A DNA stretch of 64,000 nt from Hemileia vastatrix. Lineage: Eukaryota > Basidiomycota > Pucciniomycetes > Pucciniales > Zaghouaniaceae. A model generated the notes under the pieces. It was not told the origin of the DNA. It ran no database searches and saw nothing but the letters and a program-made list of their open reading frames with translations. This document shows, one piece after another, positions 56,701 to 64,000 of the stretch. The position numbers and the translations under genes were made by a program. Position 1 is the stretch's first letter, and each line of letters starts with the position of its first letter. Location of the stretch: contig JASXTE010000008.1 of assembly GCA_030280995.1 (NCBI GenBank), positions 1,111,001 to 1,175,000 of the forward strand, written 5' to 3'.

Positions 56701-57031
56701 ACTGGTCAATTTTTGGCCAATTCTTTTGATTTGAAGGAGTCTCCTTAGTACTAGCTTGTTTCTGAGTAAGAAGCAGCTGTAATTTCTCTAATTGTGCTGA
56801 AATCTCATTGTTTAATCCTTCTGTTGCAGATCCTGGTGCATCATCAGTTTTTGATGGAAACTCAGTGTTATCAACAGGTATTTCTGGATCTATTTTTATT
56901 TTAGATGAACTAGCCACAGGTACTATTTGAGCATCCTGCACTATATGTTCCTTCACAGAAATGTCAGAATATTTTTGGTCATTTAACAATGAGTTCAATT
57001 TTTCTTCAATGTTAGTTAGTCTTGTTTTCAT
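53795..57031 (-). CDS. nested Ty3 gag-protease-RT-RNase H polyprotein, 1078 residues, open
   Basis: It starts with ATG at 57031 (MKTRLTNIEEKLNSLLND), an N-terminal coiled coil. Domains in order: capsid-like gag from about residue 105 (WPKIDQYPTFDGNSSSDWQQ); zinc knuckle CFKCNKPWQKGHVC (CX2CX7HXC) near 310; retropepsin VVLDSGAGGS near 422; RT from about 610 (DIPPSLKKKPYPASPTKRKD), with RMPFGPKNAPSVFQN and catalytic MVYIDDIIIFSK near 780; RNase H from about 925 (FFLYTDASFIGLGAALHQKQ, then YGATQLECLAVVWALEKLHY). The ORF ends with a TAA 20 codons before the integrase blocks begin. In related elements these are one polyprotein, so the stop is either decay or a separate-frame arrangement. Uninterrupted 3.2 kb in an AT-rich element suggests recent constraint. 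Acts in virus-like particles in the cytoplasm. Confidence 0.95.
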   Translation of the reverse strand: MKTRLTNIEEKLNSLLNDQKYSDISVKEHIVQDAQIVPVASSSKIKIDPEIPVDNTEFPSKTDDAPGSATEGLNNEISAQLEKLQLLLTQKQASTKETPSNQKNWPKIDQYPTFDGNSSSDWQQFICRIDNLKNSYKLPDEETVSKLISLFTNVALMWYESVLLDGNDYSWEDWKKLIKAQFGGSKFRMAQQRQYEETRYSSSTDKPIEFLMKLVKILRAMDLNMEFDLWKDRILYKLPMSLRDLIVARTEFSKEPSSFINTCNEILLNNKYDSRRFIPRTPLEKPSTYQQKPLEKVGKPSAPVAPKKYATNTCFKCNKPWQKGHVCEKKINLVEQTEEHADDTVALDDTSSDCASNISYESQQEILMLEEDIHYLNTIDTDNNALSTVEDAEIIKNIEDSSIIIAPLKAPVLINGTSIEVVLDSGAGGSVVSVRALASVDQDYKSKLMPIISENWRGYGSVLSPIGKYKATVFFKYNYGFVRAICDFVFMKNDNLSNWFIVGNDILTMYGIKLDPSNQCFTMGMNWKRKFKISSPKKLLKPELNTCNSVVQYKRRSTNKMHALMSEIDNSSFGEQLSGEDKDSIINLIKSFPMAFAHGSHELGLVKEEMKLSLSCPLTDIPPSLKKKPYPASPTKRKDIEDNISTLLKMNIIEKVVETPKYFVISPVLISYENDKARLCGDYRALNTYTVDDIYPLPRISSIHATLQGAKYISCLDGNKGYHQVPVEKNSQNFLMIATHMGTYMYVRMPFGPKNAPSVFQNVMDNTFHQEIIEGWLMVYIDDIIIFSKIFEDHLKHLCKVFQKMDEINMTLALKKCKFGFHSLKVLGHVVSGLQIYVDQNKVAAIQQVKAPTTVRELQSFLQMCGYYRQYIKNYQVIALPLTQLTRKDVAFVWNSERQRAFDTMKHCLMSAPILALSDFNQPFFLYTDASFIGLGAALHQKQVINDKVSELVICYISRTLRNSELKYGATQLECLAVVWALEKLHYYLDDQKFELVTDCSAVKSLLNLKTPNRHMFRWQLAVQKYRGKMKIIYRAGIVHSNVDMLSRLPLPNDDSNPAYDPEDEIIHIHGIYVVDME

Positions 57032-57073
57032 TCTTGGAAGACTAGATAAACTCTCATTGATAGTTGCAAAAGA

Positions 57074-58159
57074 TTATTGATTTTTATGTTGAAAAGATGA
57101 CAAATGGTCATTCAATCTTTTCAGATTTATCTTATCTATCTCTACCTCCTGGCAACAGGCGGATACAGTATCTTTTAGTTTAGACAAATCATTTTTTATA
57201 TTTTTCCATAAAGCAATTTTCTTTTCATGGGTTGCTTTGTAATGAGACAATTCATCAGAGACTCTCTGTGCTTCACTTCTTAATGCTTGATAACCCTGAT
57301 CAGTTAACAAACTATTATATCTCTGAGTCAATTTCATATTGTTCATTATATGATTTTGGTTGGCAATAATATCTCTCAAGTGCTCATCATTAATTCTTGC
57401 TACATCTGGAGTGTTTCTCAATAAGGAAACTGAGTAACTTTCCAGACTCTCATAGTACTCAGGGTCAAGAGTTTCATAAATCACAGCCATATCAGGATTA
57501 ATCATTGAGGTAGCAATTAAAAGTAATGGATTAGATACATGAGATATCTGTATACTATTCCCAGCCTCTATAGGTCTCAAAGTTTCATCCTCCCTTCCAG
57601 ATTTACCTGAAGGAACAGATTCAGACACAAGAAAAGGCACTTGAGAATCAATAGAGGGACGTACCAGGGTTTGCTGGGTATCACCATATTGGGCTTCCTT
57701 CTTTTTTTGCCTCCTTGATAAGGGTGGGGAGGAGTGGGGTTGACCTGGGTGGGCCTTGATGGACCTACCTGAGGTAACTGATGCTGGTTTTGAGCCAAGT
57801 AGTCCCACTGAGTGTTGAGCCAGTCCCACTGCCACTTGGACACTTCCACCTTCTCTTGGGACTGGGGAGCCAATTGTTGTTGATCCCTGGGAGGAAGAGG
57901 TTTCTTCTTCTCTTGGAGAAAAGTATCTGTTCTTCTCACATTTTCTTCCAAGGCATCTACCCTTACCTTTAGTCTCAAGCTTTCTGTCCTTAACTCCTTT
58001 ATGTGAGTAGACAGATTCTTTACCTGCTGAGACAACAGCATCTTTTTTATCCTGAAGCCTTTTGGAAGCTCTTCTGGTGGGTTTATCATGGGCTTCTGAT
58101 CCTGAGTTGTGTCCACTAGGATTTCTACCTCTTCCATCTCTACATCCTGTTTGGGGCAA
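57074..58159 (-). CDS. nested Ty3 ORF1, 361 residues, gag-like, function unknown
   Basis: An open frame upstream of gag-pol, separated from it by about 40 bp. It is basic and Ser/Gly-rich in the first half (KGVKDRKLETKGKGRCLGRK). In the second half it is helical, with coiled-coil spacing (RINDEHLRDIIANQNHIMNN, WKNIKNDLSKLKDTVSACCQ). No ATG opens it: the frame extends past 58159 to about 58260, and the only nearby ATG (near 58276) is one base out of frame, whereas the ORF1 of element 1 starts properly with ATG. So either a single-base change or a recoding event is involved. The second half is homologous to pieces at 2832-3047. A conserved ORF lies inside it in another frame. Confidence 0.7.
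   Translation of the reverse strand: MPQTGCRDGRGRNPSGHNSGSEAHDKPTRRASKRLQDKKDAVVSAGKESVYSHKGVKDRKLETKGKGRCLGRKCEKNRYFSPREEETSSSQGSTTIGSPVPREGGSVQVAVGLAQHSVGLLGSKPASVTSGRSIKAHPGQPHSSPPLSRRQKKKEAQYGDTQQTLVRPSIDSQVPFLVSESVPSGKSGREDETLRPIEAGNSIQISHVSNPLLLIATSMINPDMAVIYETLDPEYYESLESYSVSLLRNTPDVARINDEHLRDIIANQNHIMNNMKLTQRYNSLLTDQGYQALRSEAQRVSDELSHYKATHEKKIALWKNIKNDLSKLKDTVSACCQEVEIDKINLKRLNDHLSSFQHKNQ
57577..58137 (-). CDS. nested Ty3 overlapping ORF, 186 residues, out of frame with ORF1
   Basis: It starts with ATG at 58137 (MEEVEILVDTTQDQKPMINP). Near residue 30 it has a leucine-rich coiled-coil segment LLSQQVKNLSTHIKELRTES and later VSKWQWDWLNTQWDYLAQNQ, GPSRPTQ and HPYQGGKKRRK. The frame offset to ORF1 is the same as at 3287-3787 (58159-58137 and 3935-3793 both leave remainder 1 on division by three). 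Conserved blocks read better in this frame than in ORF1. Function unknown; an accessory factor or the N-terminal part of a frameshift protein are both possible. Confidence 0.55.
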   Translation of the reverse strand: MEEVEILVDTTQDQKPMINPPEELPKGFRIKKMLLSQQVKNLSTHIKELRTESLRLKVRVDALEENVRRTDTFLQEKKKPLPPRDQQQLAPQSQEKVEVSKWQWDWLNTQWDYLAQNQHQLPQVGPSRPTQVNPTPPHPYQGGKKRRKPNMVIPSKPWYVPLLILKCLFLCLNLFLQVNLEGRMKL

Positions 58160-58269
58160 GGATTTATTAGTTTGAGAAATTCTTCTTGTTAAAGGAGAAC
58201 TTACAGAAGTAGGCTCATCATAATCAATTAAGTCTAGTTCTTCTTCACGTGCAGCAAAACCACCTTTGG

Positions 58270-59000
58270 TCAGTCATTTTAAGATTTAACTGAAATGAAA
58301 AAAGAGACAAATTAATTAGTCTTTATTTGTAATTTTTATTTAACAGAAATAAAATAAAAATATTAAAAAAAAATCTTTTTAGGATAAAAATCAACTTAAA
58401 TAAAATTAATTTATTAATAATAAAAAAAAATTTAAAACCAGGATTATAATATAATCAACTGTAGAAATAAATTAAAATTTTTATTAATAATTTTTAATTA
58501 TTTATTTTCAGGATTTAAATCAACTAATTTATTACCAAGGCTTATTGTCAACTGAAGTAATCAAATATTAAACTTTATTAATTTAACAAAATTTTATTAA
58601 ACTGATAACTTAACTACCAGGACTTAATGTCAACTGAAGTAATTAAATATAAAGTTTTTTATTTTAAAATTTTATTAAACTGATCACTTAACTACCAGGA
58701 CTTAATGTCAACTGAAGTAATTAAATATGAGTTTTATTAATTAAAAAAAAAATTATTGAACTACCAGGACTCAAAGTCAACTGAAGTAATTAAATATGAA
58801 TTATTTATTAATTAAAAAAATATTATTGTCAGGACAATTTGTCAACTGGAACAATTACAATTTAAATTAATCAGGACAATTGTCAACTGAAAAATTATAA
58901 TAATTAATATTAAAATATAATTATTTTATTACTTCTGGGACTAAGAACAGTTATTGCTCTATTATGGTCAACCAGGAAAAATAAAAAAAATATAATAATA
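58270..59000 (-). repeat. nested Ty3 leader with six or seven degenerate tandem repeats
   Basis: Units of about 70-80 bp, shrinking to about 45 bp at the high end, carry the phrase TACCAGGACTTAATGTCAAC followed by TGAAGTAATTAAATAT. Copies lie near 58533, 58613, 58692, 58763, 58831, 58876 and 58935. The same phrase type occurs in the leader of element 1. No coding potential. In the transcript the repeats lie between the primer site and ORF1, where packaging or translation signals would be expected. Confidence 0.7.
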
Positions 59001-59149
59001 AAAATAAATTCCAATTACCAGACACCTCCCCCTGAAAAATGAGCAAATTAATGCCACTTACAGAGTGCTGAGTAAAAGGAAATACGTAGCAAATGAAGAG
59101 TGAAGAGTAACCCACAAATAGTAATAACAATAATTACCACTAAATATAC

Positions 59150-59348
59150 GACGTTTAGTCAGTATATGAACCTAAGTTTTGGAGCGCGGTTCAATTCCCG
59201 TTCACAGCAAAAACTTTTGTCACGTGACGTATGACGTTCGTCGTTTTCTCACCTTCTCTCGTCCTTTACAGGTACTTGTACACTGATGGTCCCCTCGATT
59301 ACGCCTCAAGTAACGTTGCGCCGTCGATATTTCGGAAAGGATCCCAAT
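59150..59348 (-). promoter_or_regulatory. CpG-rich leader next to the 5' LTR, with CRE- and E-box-like sites
   Basis: About 19 CpG lie in under 200 bp, against almost none in the coding parts of the element. A 10-bp palindrome GTCACGTGAC (59219-59228) overlaps TGACGT (59225-59230), with a second TGACGT at 59232-59237. CACGTG is an E-box and TGACGT a bZIP/CRE half site. A primer-site candidate follows directly at the LTR edge (minus-strand TGGGATCCTTTCC, two bases from the LTR end). Function is inferred from composition and motifs only. Confidence 0.5.
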
Positions 59349-60153
59349 TGTCAAGGTATGCTTTTGGTCTAGAAGATTTGGTATGAAGTTTTACGAGGAT
59401 TTTAAAGGTTTAAATGGACTCTCAACAAATTTGTACGTATTTCTTAAATAAAGGATGATTATTTTACTCAATTAAAAGAGGTAGGATTAAAATATTGATA
59501 TAATTTATATATTAGAGTTACGTATTGTAAATACTAATGGTATAGAATATAAGAATAAGTTTTGACTTGTTATTGTTGTAATAAAATGGTGTAGTAAAGC
59601 AATGATTAAAAAACAACAAAAAGAGAGGCCTTATATAGGCAAAGGAGAGACAAAGCACGGCAATCAAATTCTAAAAACTTTAGTATGAGAGAGAGAAAAG
59701 AATATTCCAGAACGAGTATTTTCAAATAATAAAGTTGTTCTAAAAAGAAGGCGTCAAAAAGATGTATTTACAGAGTATGTCAGAAATACATCAATTTATT
59801 TAATATTTACTGTAGAAGTCAATTCTAAATAAGAAATTTGAATTTTTTGTATATATTTAATATTATTTGAATATTAAAATCTTATTTTAACTTAAAATCT
59901 ATTTTTTAATATAAATTTTTATTTTTTCCACCCTGTCAAATGAGCACGGTGTTAGAGAAAAAATATAAGGGAAAATTTTATATTTTAATTTTAATTATTT
60001 TTTTAATTTTATCATTCTGCAATTAGTTAATTTATTATAGCTAATTTTAATGTAACTAATTTATAATTAAATAATAATTAAAATGATAAGGTGCGGCTTC
60101 ATCCAGTAAATAATTAATTATTTCACTGGGTAAGTCTAGTAGCCTGGCTGACA
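59349..60153 (-). repeat. 5' LTR of the nested Ty3 element
   Basis: 805 bp, same ends as 51403-52208. The TATA-like box reads CTATATAAGG-type on the minus strand (CCTATATAAGGCC equivalent at about 59629-59640). Transcription would run toward lower coordinates through the leader. Confidence 0.95.
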
Positions 60154-61077
60154 TATTGTATGCAAATTCTAAACCTGGGATAAGGGTTACCCAATCATGC
60201 GTGAATTTGTCATTGTCTTTAAAGTTAATACCAAAAGCACAATATCTTCTTATCATATCTTCTAAAGTTCATATCATTCTTTCTGCTAGCCCATCAGTTT
60301 GTGGATGGTGTGCTGTAGAAATTTTAATTGACACCCTGAAACATCCATAAGTGATGTCCAGAACTCAGAAGTAAATTTAGGATCTCTGACAAAAACTATT
60401 GCTTTGGGGAAACCTGCTATATTTAACATTTGTGTCCACCATAAAAAAGCTAAGTCCTTTGCAGAAACCTCTTTATGAGTAGGAATAAATTTACACATTT
60501 TTGTAAATCTATCACCAACTACCCAGCAAGAGTTATAACTCTTATGCCCTGCTTTTGGGAAACCTGGTACAAACTCCATGTTAACTATTTCCCATGGAGC
60601 TTGGGGTTGCTCAATTTGTTGTAATAAACCAGCTCTTTTTCCTGTTAATCTTTTAGATTTTTGACAAGAATCACATGTCTCAACATATTTTTGAACATCA
60701 TCAGACATGTTAATCCACCAAGCTGTGTTTTATACTCTGGTTAATGTTTTATGGAAGTCAAAATGACCTGCTAATATATCATCATGACATATACTTAACA
60801 TTAACTCCTTCATTGAAGGGGGAATTACAATTACATTATTTAATTTTTTCCTGTAATATATAAAACCATCCTCAATGGAAAATTTTCCTTTTTCTAATGC
60901 CTCTTTATACTTATTTGGTAATGTTTTTATTAAAACATTCATTGAAGCATTAGATGGATCATTTAATATTGTAGTGAGTTTACTCAAGTCAGGATCTGAA
61001 TCATATTTATCAAGAATTGATTGCATAAATTCCTCCTCAAGATCTACAATATAAATGCCATAAATGTTAATAATCTC
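60154..61077 (-). pseudogene. outer Ty3 integrase, N-terminal and catalytic parts
   Basis: From 61026: a linker SILDKYDSDPDLSKLTTILN, zinc motif ICHDDILAGHFDFHKT and CDSCQKSKRLTGKRAG, with an in-frame stop between at about 60731. Catalytic core: Asp in VNMEFVPGF is Glu here (MEF where the inner element has MDF), Asp in FVRDPKFTSEFW, then a frameshift near 60315 before the TAHHPQTDGLAERMI block, which also carries a stop. The frame stops at the nested insertion after PGLEFAYN. At least one catalytic residue is lost. Confidence 0.85.
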
Positions 61078-62418
61078 TTACTCAGGAACATAAGCAGGAT
61101 TATCATTATTATTAGGCAGAGGTACTCTAGATAACAGATCTACATTAGAGTGCAAGGTTCCTGCTATATGTGTAATAGTCATCTGTCCTCTGTATTCTTG
61201 TACAGCTAATTGCCATCTAAACATGTGTCTATTGTGAGTTTTCATGTTTAAGAGTGACTTAACTGCACTACAGTCAGTTATTAACTCAAATTTTTGGTCT
61301 TCAAGGTAATAATGGAGCTTCTCAAGAGCCCATACTACTGCCAAACATTCAAGTTGAGTAGCACCATTATTCAATTCACTACTTCTCAGAGTACATGAAA
61401 TATAGCAGATTACTACTTCTGACATTTTTCCTTCAATAAGTTGTTTTTGATGCAAAGCAGCACCTAGACCAATAAAACTTGCATCTGTATATAATACAAA
61501 AGGTAATTGGAAATCTGGTAATCCCAAAATAGGAGCTGTCATCAAAAATTCTTTCAAATTATCAAAAGCCTGTTGTCTTTCATCATTCCGAATGAAAGCT
61601 TCTGATTTCTTTATCAGTGTGGTCAATGGTGCAGCAATTAATCGGTAGTTTTTTATATATTGTCTATAATAACCACACATGCCAAGAAAAGATTGTACAT
61701 CCTTTACATTTTGAGGAATGCCAATATTCTTTATTTCAGCCACCTTATTTTGGTCTACACATATTTGTAAGCCAGATACAATATGACCAAGCACTTTTAA
61801 AGATTCAAACCCAAATTTACATTTTTTCAATGCAAGGGTCATTTTTATTTCATCCATTTTCTGAAATACCTTCTTTAAATGGATTAAGTGTTCATCATAT
61901 GTTTTAGAGAACACTATGATGTCATCAATGTATACCATAAACCATCCTTCAATCATTTCATTATGGAATGTTATATCCATTAACTTCTGAAATACTGATG
62001 GAGCATTTTTTGGTCCAAATGGCATCCTGACATATTTATAAATTCCCATATGTGTTGTTATCAACAAAAAGTTCTGTGAATTCTTTTCAACAGGAATTTG
62101 ATGGTACCCTTTATTTCCATCTAGGCAACTTATATACTTAGCACCTTTAAGGGTAGCATGTATAGAGGCAATCCTTGGCAAGGGATAAATATCATCTACT
62201 GTAAATGTATTTAATGCTCTATAATCACTGCACAGTCTTGCTTTATCTTGTTCATAAGAAATTAGCACTGGTGATATTACACAATATTTTGGTGTAGTTT
62301 CAACCTTCTCAAGAATGTTCATTTTTAATAACATCTTAATATTATCCTCTATGTCTTTCCTCTTCATTGGTGAAGCAGGGTATGGTTTCTTTTTAAGACT
62401 AGCAGGAATATTATCCAT
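61078..62418 (-). CDS. outer Ty3 RT and RNase H, open 446 codons, part of a broken polyprotein
   Basis: An open frame covering RT and RNase H. RT blocks: DNIPASLKKKPYPASPMKRK, ARLCSDYRALNTFTVDDIYP, RMPFGPKNAPSVFQKLMD, catalytic MVYIDDIIVFSKTYDEH. RNase H: FVLYTDASFIGLGAALHQKQ, NNGATQLECLAVVWALEKLH, ITDCSAVKSLLNMKTHNRHM. It ends with TAA at 61078 in PAYVPE. The upstream gag-protease frame is offset by a frameshift near 62425. About 75 percent of residues match the nested element by eye. The first catalytic Asp region and YIDD are intact, so RT could fold, but not as part of an intact polyprotein. Confidence 0.9.
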   Translation of the reverse strand: MDNIPASLKKKPYPASPMKRKDIEDNIKMLLKMNILEKVETTPKYCVISPVLISYEQDKARLCSDYRALNTFTVDDIYPLPRIASIHATLKGAKYISCLDGNKGYHQIPVEKNSQNFLLITTHMGIYKYVRMPFGPKNAPSVFQKLMDITFHNEMIEGWFMVYIDDIIVFSKTYDEHLIHLKKVFQKMDEIKMTLALKKCKFGFESLKVLGHIVSGLQICVDQNKVAEIKNIGIPQNVKDVQSFLGMCGYYRQYIKNYRLIAAPLTTLIKKSEAFIRNDERQQAFDNLKEFLMTAPILGLPDFQLPFVLYTDASFIGLGAALHQKQLIEGKMSEVVICYISCTLRSSELNNGATQLECLAVVWALEKLHYYLEDQKFELITDCSAVKSLLNMKTHNRHMFRWQLAVQEYRGQMTITHIAGTLHSNVDLLSRVPLPNNNDNPAYVPE

Positions 62419-62426
62419 ATCACAGG

Positions 62427-64000
62427 TTAAATAATTTTCATTTCATGATCTTTTACAAGGCCAAGTTCATTTGTACTATGTGCAAAAGCCATTGGAAATA
62501 CTTTAATTAAGTACAAAATATTATTTTTCTCAGCTTCACTTATCTGAGTGCCAAATGATGCTTTAGAAATTTCTGTTTCTAGAAGTTCCATCTCATTGGA
62601 TTCTCTTCCTTTACACGGAGATTTTGTTACTGACTCAATGTGTAAGACTGTGTTAAAAGAATTTATTTTAAATTTCCTTTTACCATTCATGCCAATTGTA
62701 AAATTATTATTAGCAGGGTCTAATTTCACACCAAACTTAGTCAGAATATCATTTCCAATGATAAAACAATTACTACAGTTAGTATTGTCCATTACTACAA
62801 AGTCACAAGTTACTCTTACATAACCATGTTGATTTTTAAAGAAAAAAGCAGCTTTGTATCTACAAATGGGGTGTAGCACTGATCCAAAACCTCTCCAATT
62901 TTTACTCTGAAGTGGTTCAAGCTTAGACTTATATTCACTATCAATTTTCTGTATTGTATAAGTAGAAACAACAGAACCAGCAGTTCCTGTGTCCAATACT
63001 ATATTAACATTCTTGCCAGAAATGATAGCTGGAACTGTGATAGGTGTCATTTTAAAGTTATCAGCTTGTATATCTTTAATGATTTCAGCATCCTCAAAAT
63101 TCATTAAAGATTCATTTGAGTCCATATTTAATATTGGTTTTTCAAAGATGGACAAATCATCTTCCAACATACAGACTTCATTTTCATCACTATATGAGAT
63201 ATTTCTGTCATAATCACTTGATTCTTTACTTTTTTCAGTTTCAGTTTCAGATTCACGTTGATTTTCAACAATATTTATATTTTTCTCATATTTGTGACCT
63301 TTAACCCAAGGTTTGTTACACTTATAACAAGTATTTGTTTCATACTTTTTAGGTACTACAGGTGCAGTAGGTTTTTTCTTCTTCTCCTGAAGTGTTTTTG
63401 AATTCTGATTTTTCACAGGTTCAATATTTTGTTTATAAGTGGAATACCTTGATTCATACTTATGGTTTAATAATATTTCATTGCAAATATTAATAAAGTC
63501 AGAATATTCAGTAACTTTTAATGTTCTAGCTACAACAATGTCTCTGACAGATATAGGTAATTTATATATTATCTTATCTTTCCATAAGTTAAAATCCATA
63601 TTAGGCTCAATGGCTTTTGATATTTTATTTGATTTCATTAAAAATACCATAGGTTTGTCACCATTCAACGGATTGTACCTAGTTTTCTCATAAAGTCTCT
63701 GCTGAGTAAGTCTGAATTTAGAACCTCCAAATTGTTTTTCAATAAGTTGTTTCCATTCAGCCTAAGAGTAATCTTTACCCTCACTTAAAACAGCTTCAAA
63801 CCATAATAAAGCAACATCCTTAAATAAAGAAATTAATTTTGATGTTATTTCTTCATCTGGTAACTTATATGAGAATTTCAAGTTGTCAATTCTTTGAATA
63901 AAATGTTTCCAAGTAGAGCTGGCTTCCCCATCATAAGTTGGGTACTGATCTATCTTAGGCCAGTTCTCCTGATTGGATTTTATCTCACTAATCTTAGGTA
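62427..64000 (-). pseudogene. outer Ty3 gag-protease, broken, runs off the window
   Basis: The 413-codon open frame 63668-62427 has the end of gag (FNLWKDKIIYKLPISVRDIV), a zinc knuckle CYKCNKPWVKGHKYEKN whose last Cys is Tyr, and a protease with active site IVLDTGTAGSVVS. Upstream, gag continues past a TAG at about 63760 (DYS-stop-AEWKQ) to the window end (QYPTYDGEASSTWKHF). A frameshift near 62425 separates it from RT. The knuckle and gag defects suggest a long-inactive copy. Confidence 0.85.

Larger units (their letters stand above)
51403..60153 (-). mobile_element. complete Ty3/gypsy chromovirus nested in the outer element
   Basis: 8751 bp: LTR 51403-52208, LTR 59349-60153 and all internal parts. 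It is flanked by TATTG at 51398-51402 and 60154-60158. Internal order on the minus strand: primer-site region, CpG-rich leader, tandem-repeat leader, ORF1 with overlapping ORF, gag-protease-RT-RNase H polyprotein, integrase, chromodomain, polypurine tract (AGAGTGAGGGAG at 52209-52220). By eye the LTRs differ at about 20 sites, roughly 97-98 percent identity. Despite that, the integrase half has stops and a frameshift, so it is probably not autonomous. Confidence 0.95.
49448..64000 (-). mobile_element. outer Ty3/gypsy chromovirus, interrupted by a nested element, 5' end outside the window
   Basis: Parts: 3' LTR 49448-50625, a polypurine tract GGGTGAGGGAG at 50626-50636, integrase end and chromodomain (50742-51397), then the nested element with its target duplication, and the remainder (60154 to the window end): integrase, RNase H, RT, protease, gag. 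The target site is within integrase, after PGLEFAYN. The element carries several stops and shifts and is older than its guest. Confidence 0.9.

Noticed and set aside
58533..58975. CRISPR-like array
   Set aside because: Units are degenerate and there are no unique spacers of fixed length; this is a eukaryotic retrotransposon leader.
59185..59210. tRNA fragment (GCGGTTCAATTCCCG, B-box-like)
   Set aside because: The T-arm stem has mismatches at two of five pairs and no A box lies at the right distance.

Overview
The window looks like one TE-dominated stretch of a fungal genome, most likely a basidiomycete and probably a rust (Pucciniales). This rests on inference. There is one intact-looking nuclear gene (fimbrin) with seven short exons. 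Around it lie broken Ty3/gypsy and Ty1/copia retrotransposons, DNA transposons and broken multicopy genes (Myb/SANT-like, HARBI1-like, possibly TET/JBP-like) of kinds I know from rusts and other basidiomycetes. The DNA is very AT-rich, and CpG is scarce in the transposon DNA but not in the fimbrin gene.

Layout. 1-4.6 kb: 5' part of a minus-strand Ty3/gypsy element, interrupted by a MITE (515-738) and a tRNA-derived SINE (1233-1844). 4.6-12 kb: gene-poor AT-rich DNA with a solo Ty3 LTR (6146-6948), minisatellite arrays and a tandem duplication. 12-16.5 kb: a CpG-normal island carrying a cluster of small foldback elements. 17.2-22.8 kb: a Myb/SANT-like pseudogene (+), a possible 2OG oxygenase pseudogene (-), a long inverted repeat and a Harbinger transposase pseudogene (-). 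23.0-27.1 kb: a 5'-truncated copia element (-) that stops about 320 bp short of fimbrin. 27.45-29.98 kb: fimbrin (+). 30-31.6 kb: low-complexity DNA with a small hydrophobic ORF. 31.6-46.7 kb: three broken copia elements. Two (A and B, minus) are direct repeats that flank a third (D, plus), and B carries a solo Ty3 LTR. 46.7-49.0 kb: a Tc1/mariner pseudogene split by a different solo LTR. 49.4-64 kb: an old Ty3/gypsy chromovirus whose integrase region was hit by a second, complete 8.75-kb Ty3/gypsy chromovirus (51403-60153, TSD TATTG).

How things fit together. Fimbrin is the only convincing host gene. Everything else is mobile or decayed. The insertion order can be read: Tc1, copia B and the outer Ty3 element are older, and solo LTRs plus the inner Ty3 element came later. 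The retrotransposon ORFs nearly all carry stops or frameshifts, so the elements in view are probably not autonomous. The features most worth follow-up are an out-of-frame ORF conserved inside the gag-like ORF1 of two diverged Ty3 elements, a CpG-rich leader with CRE and E-box-like sites beside the inner 5' LTR, and the foldback family with a conserved TTTTGGCGGGG palindrome.
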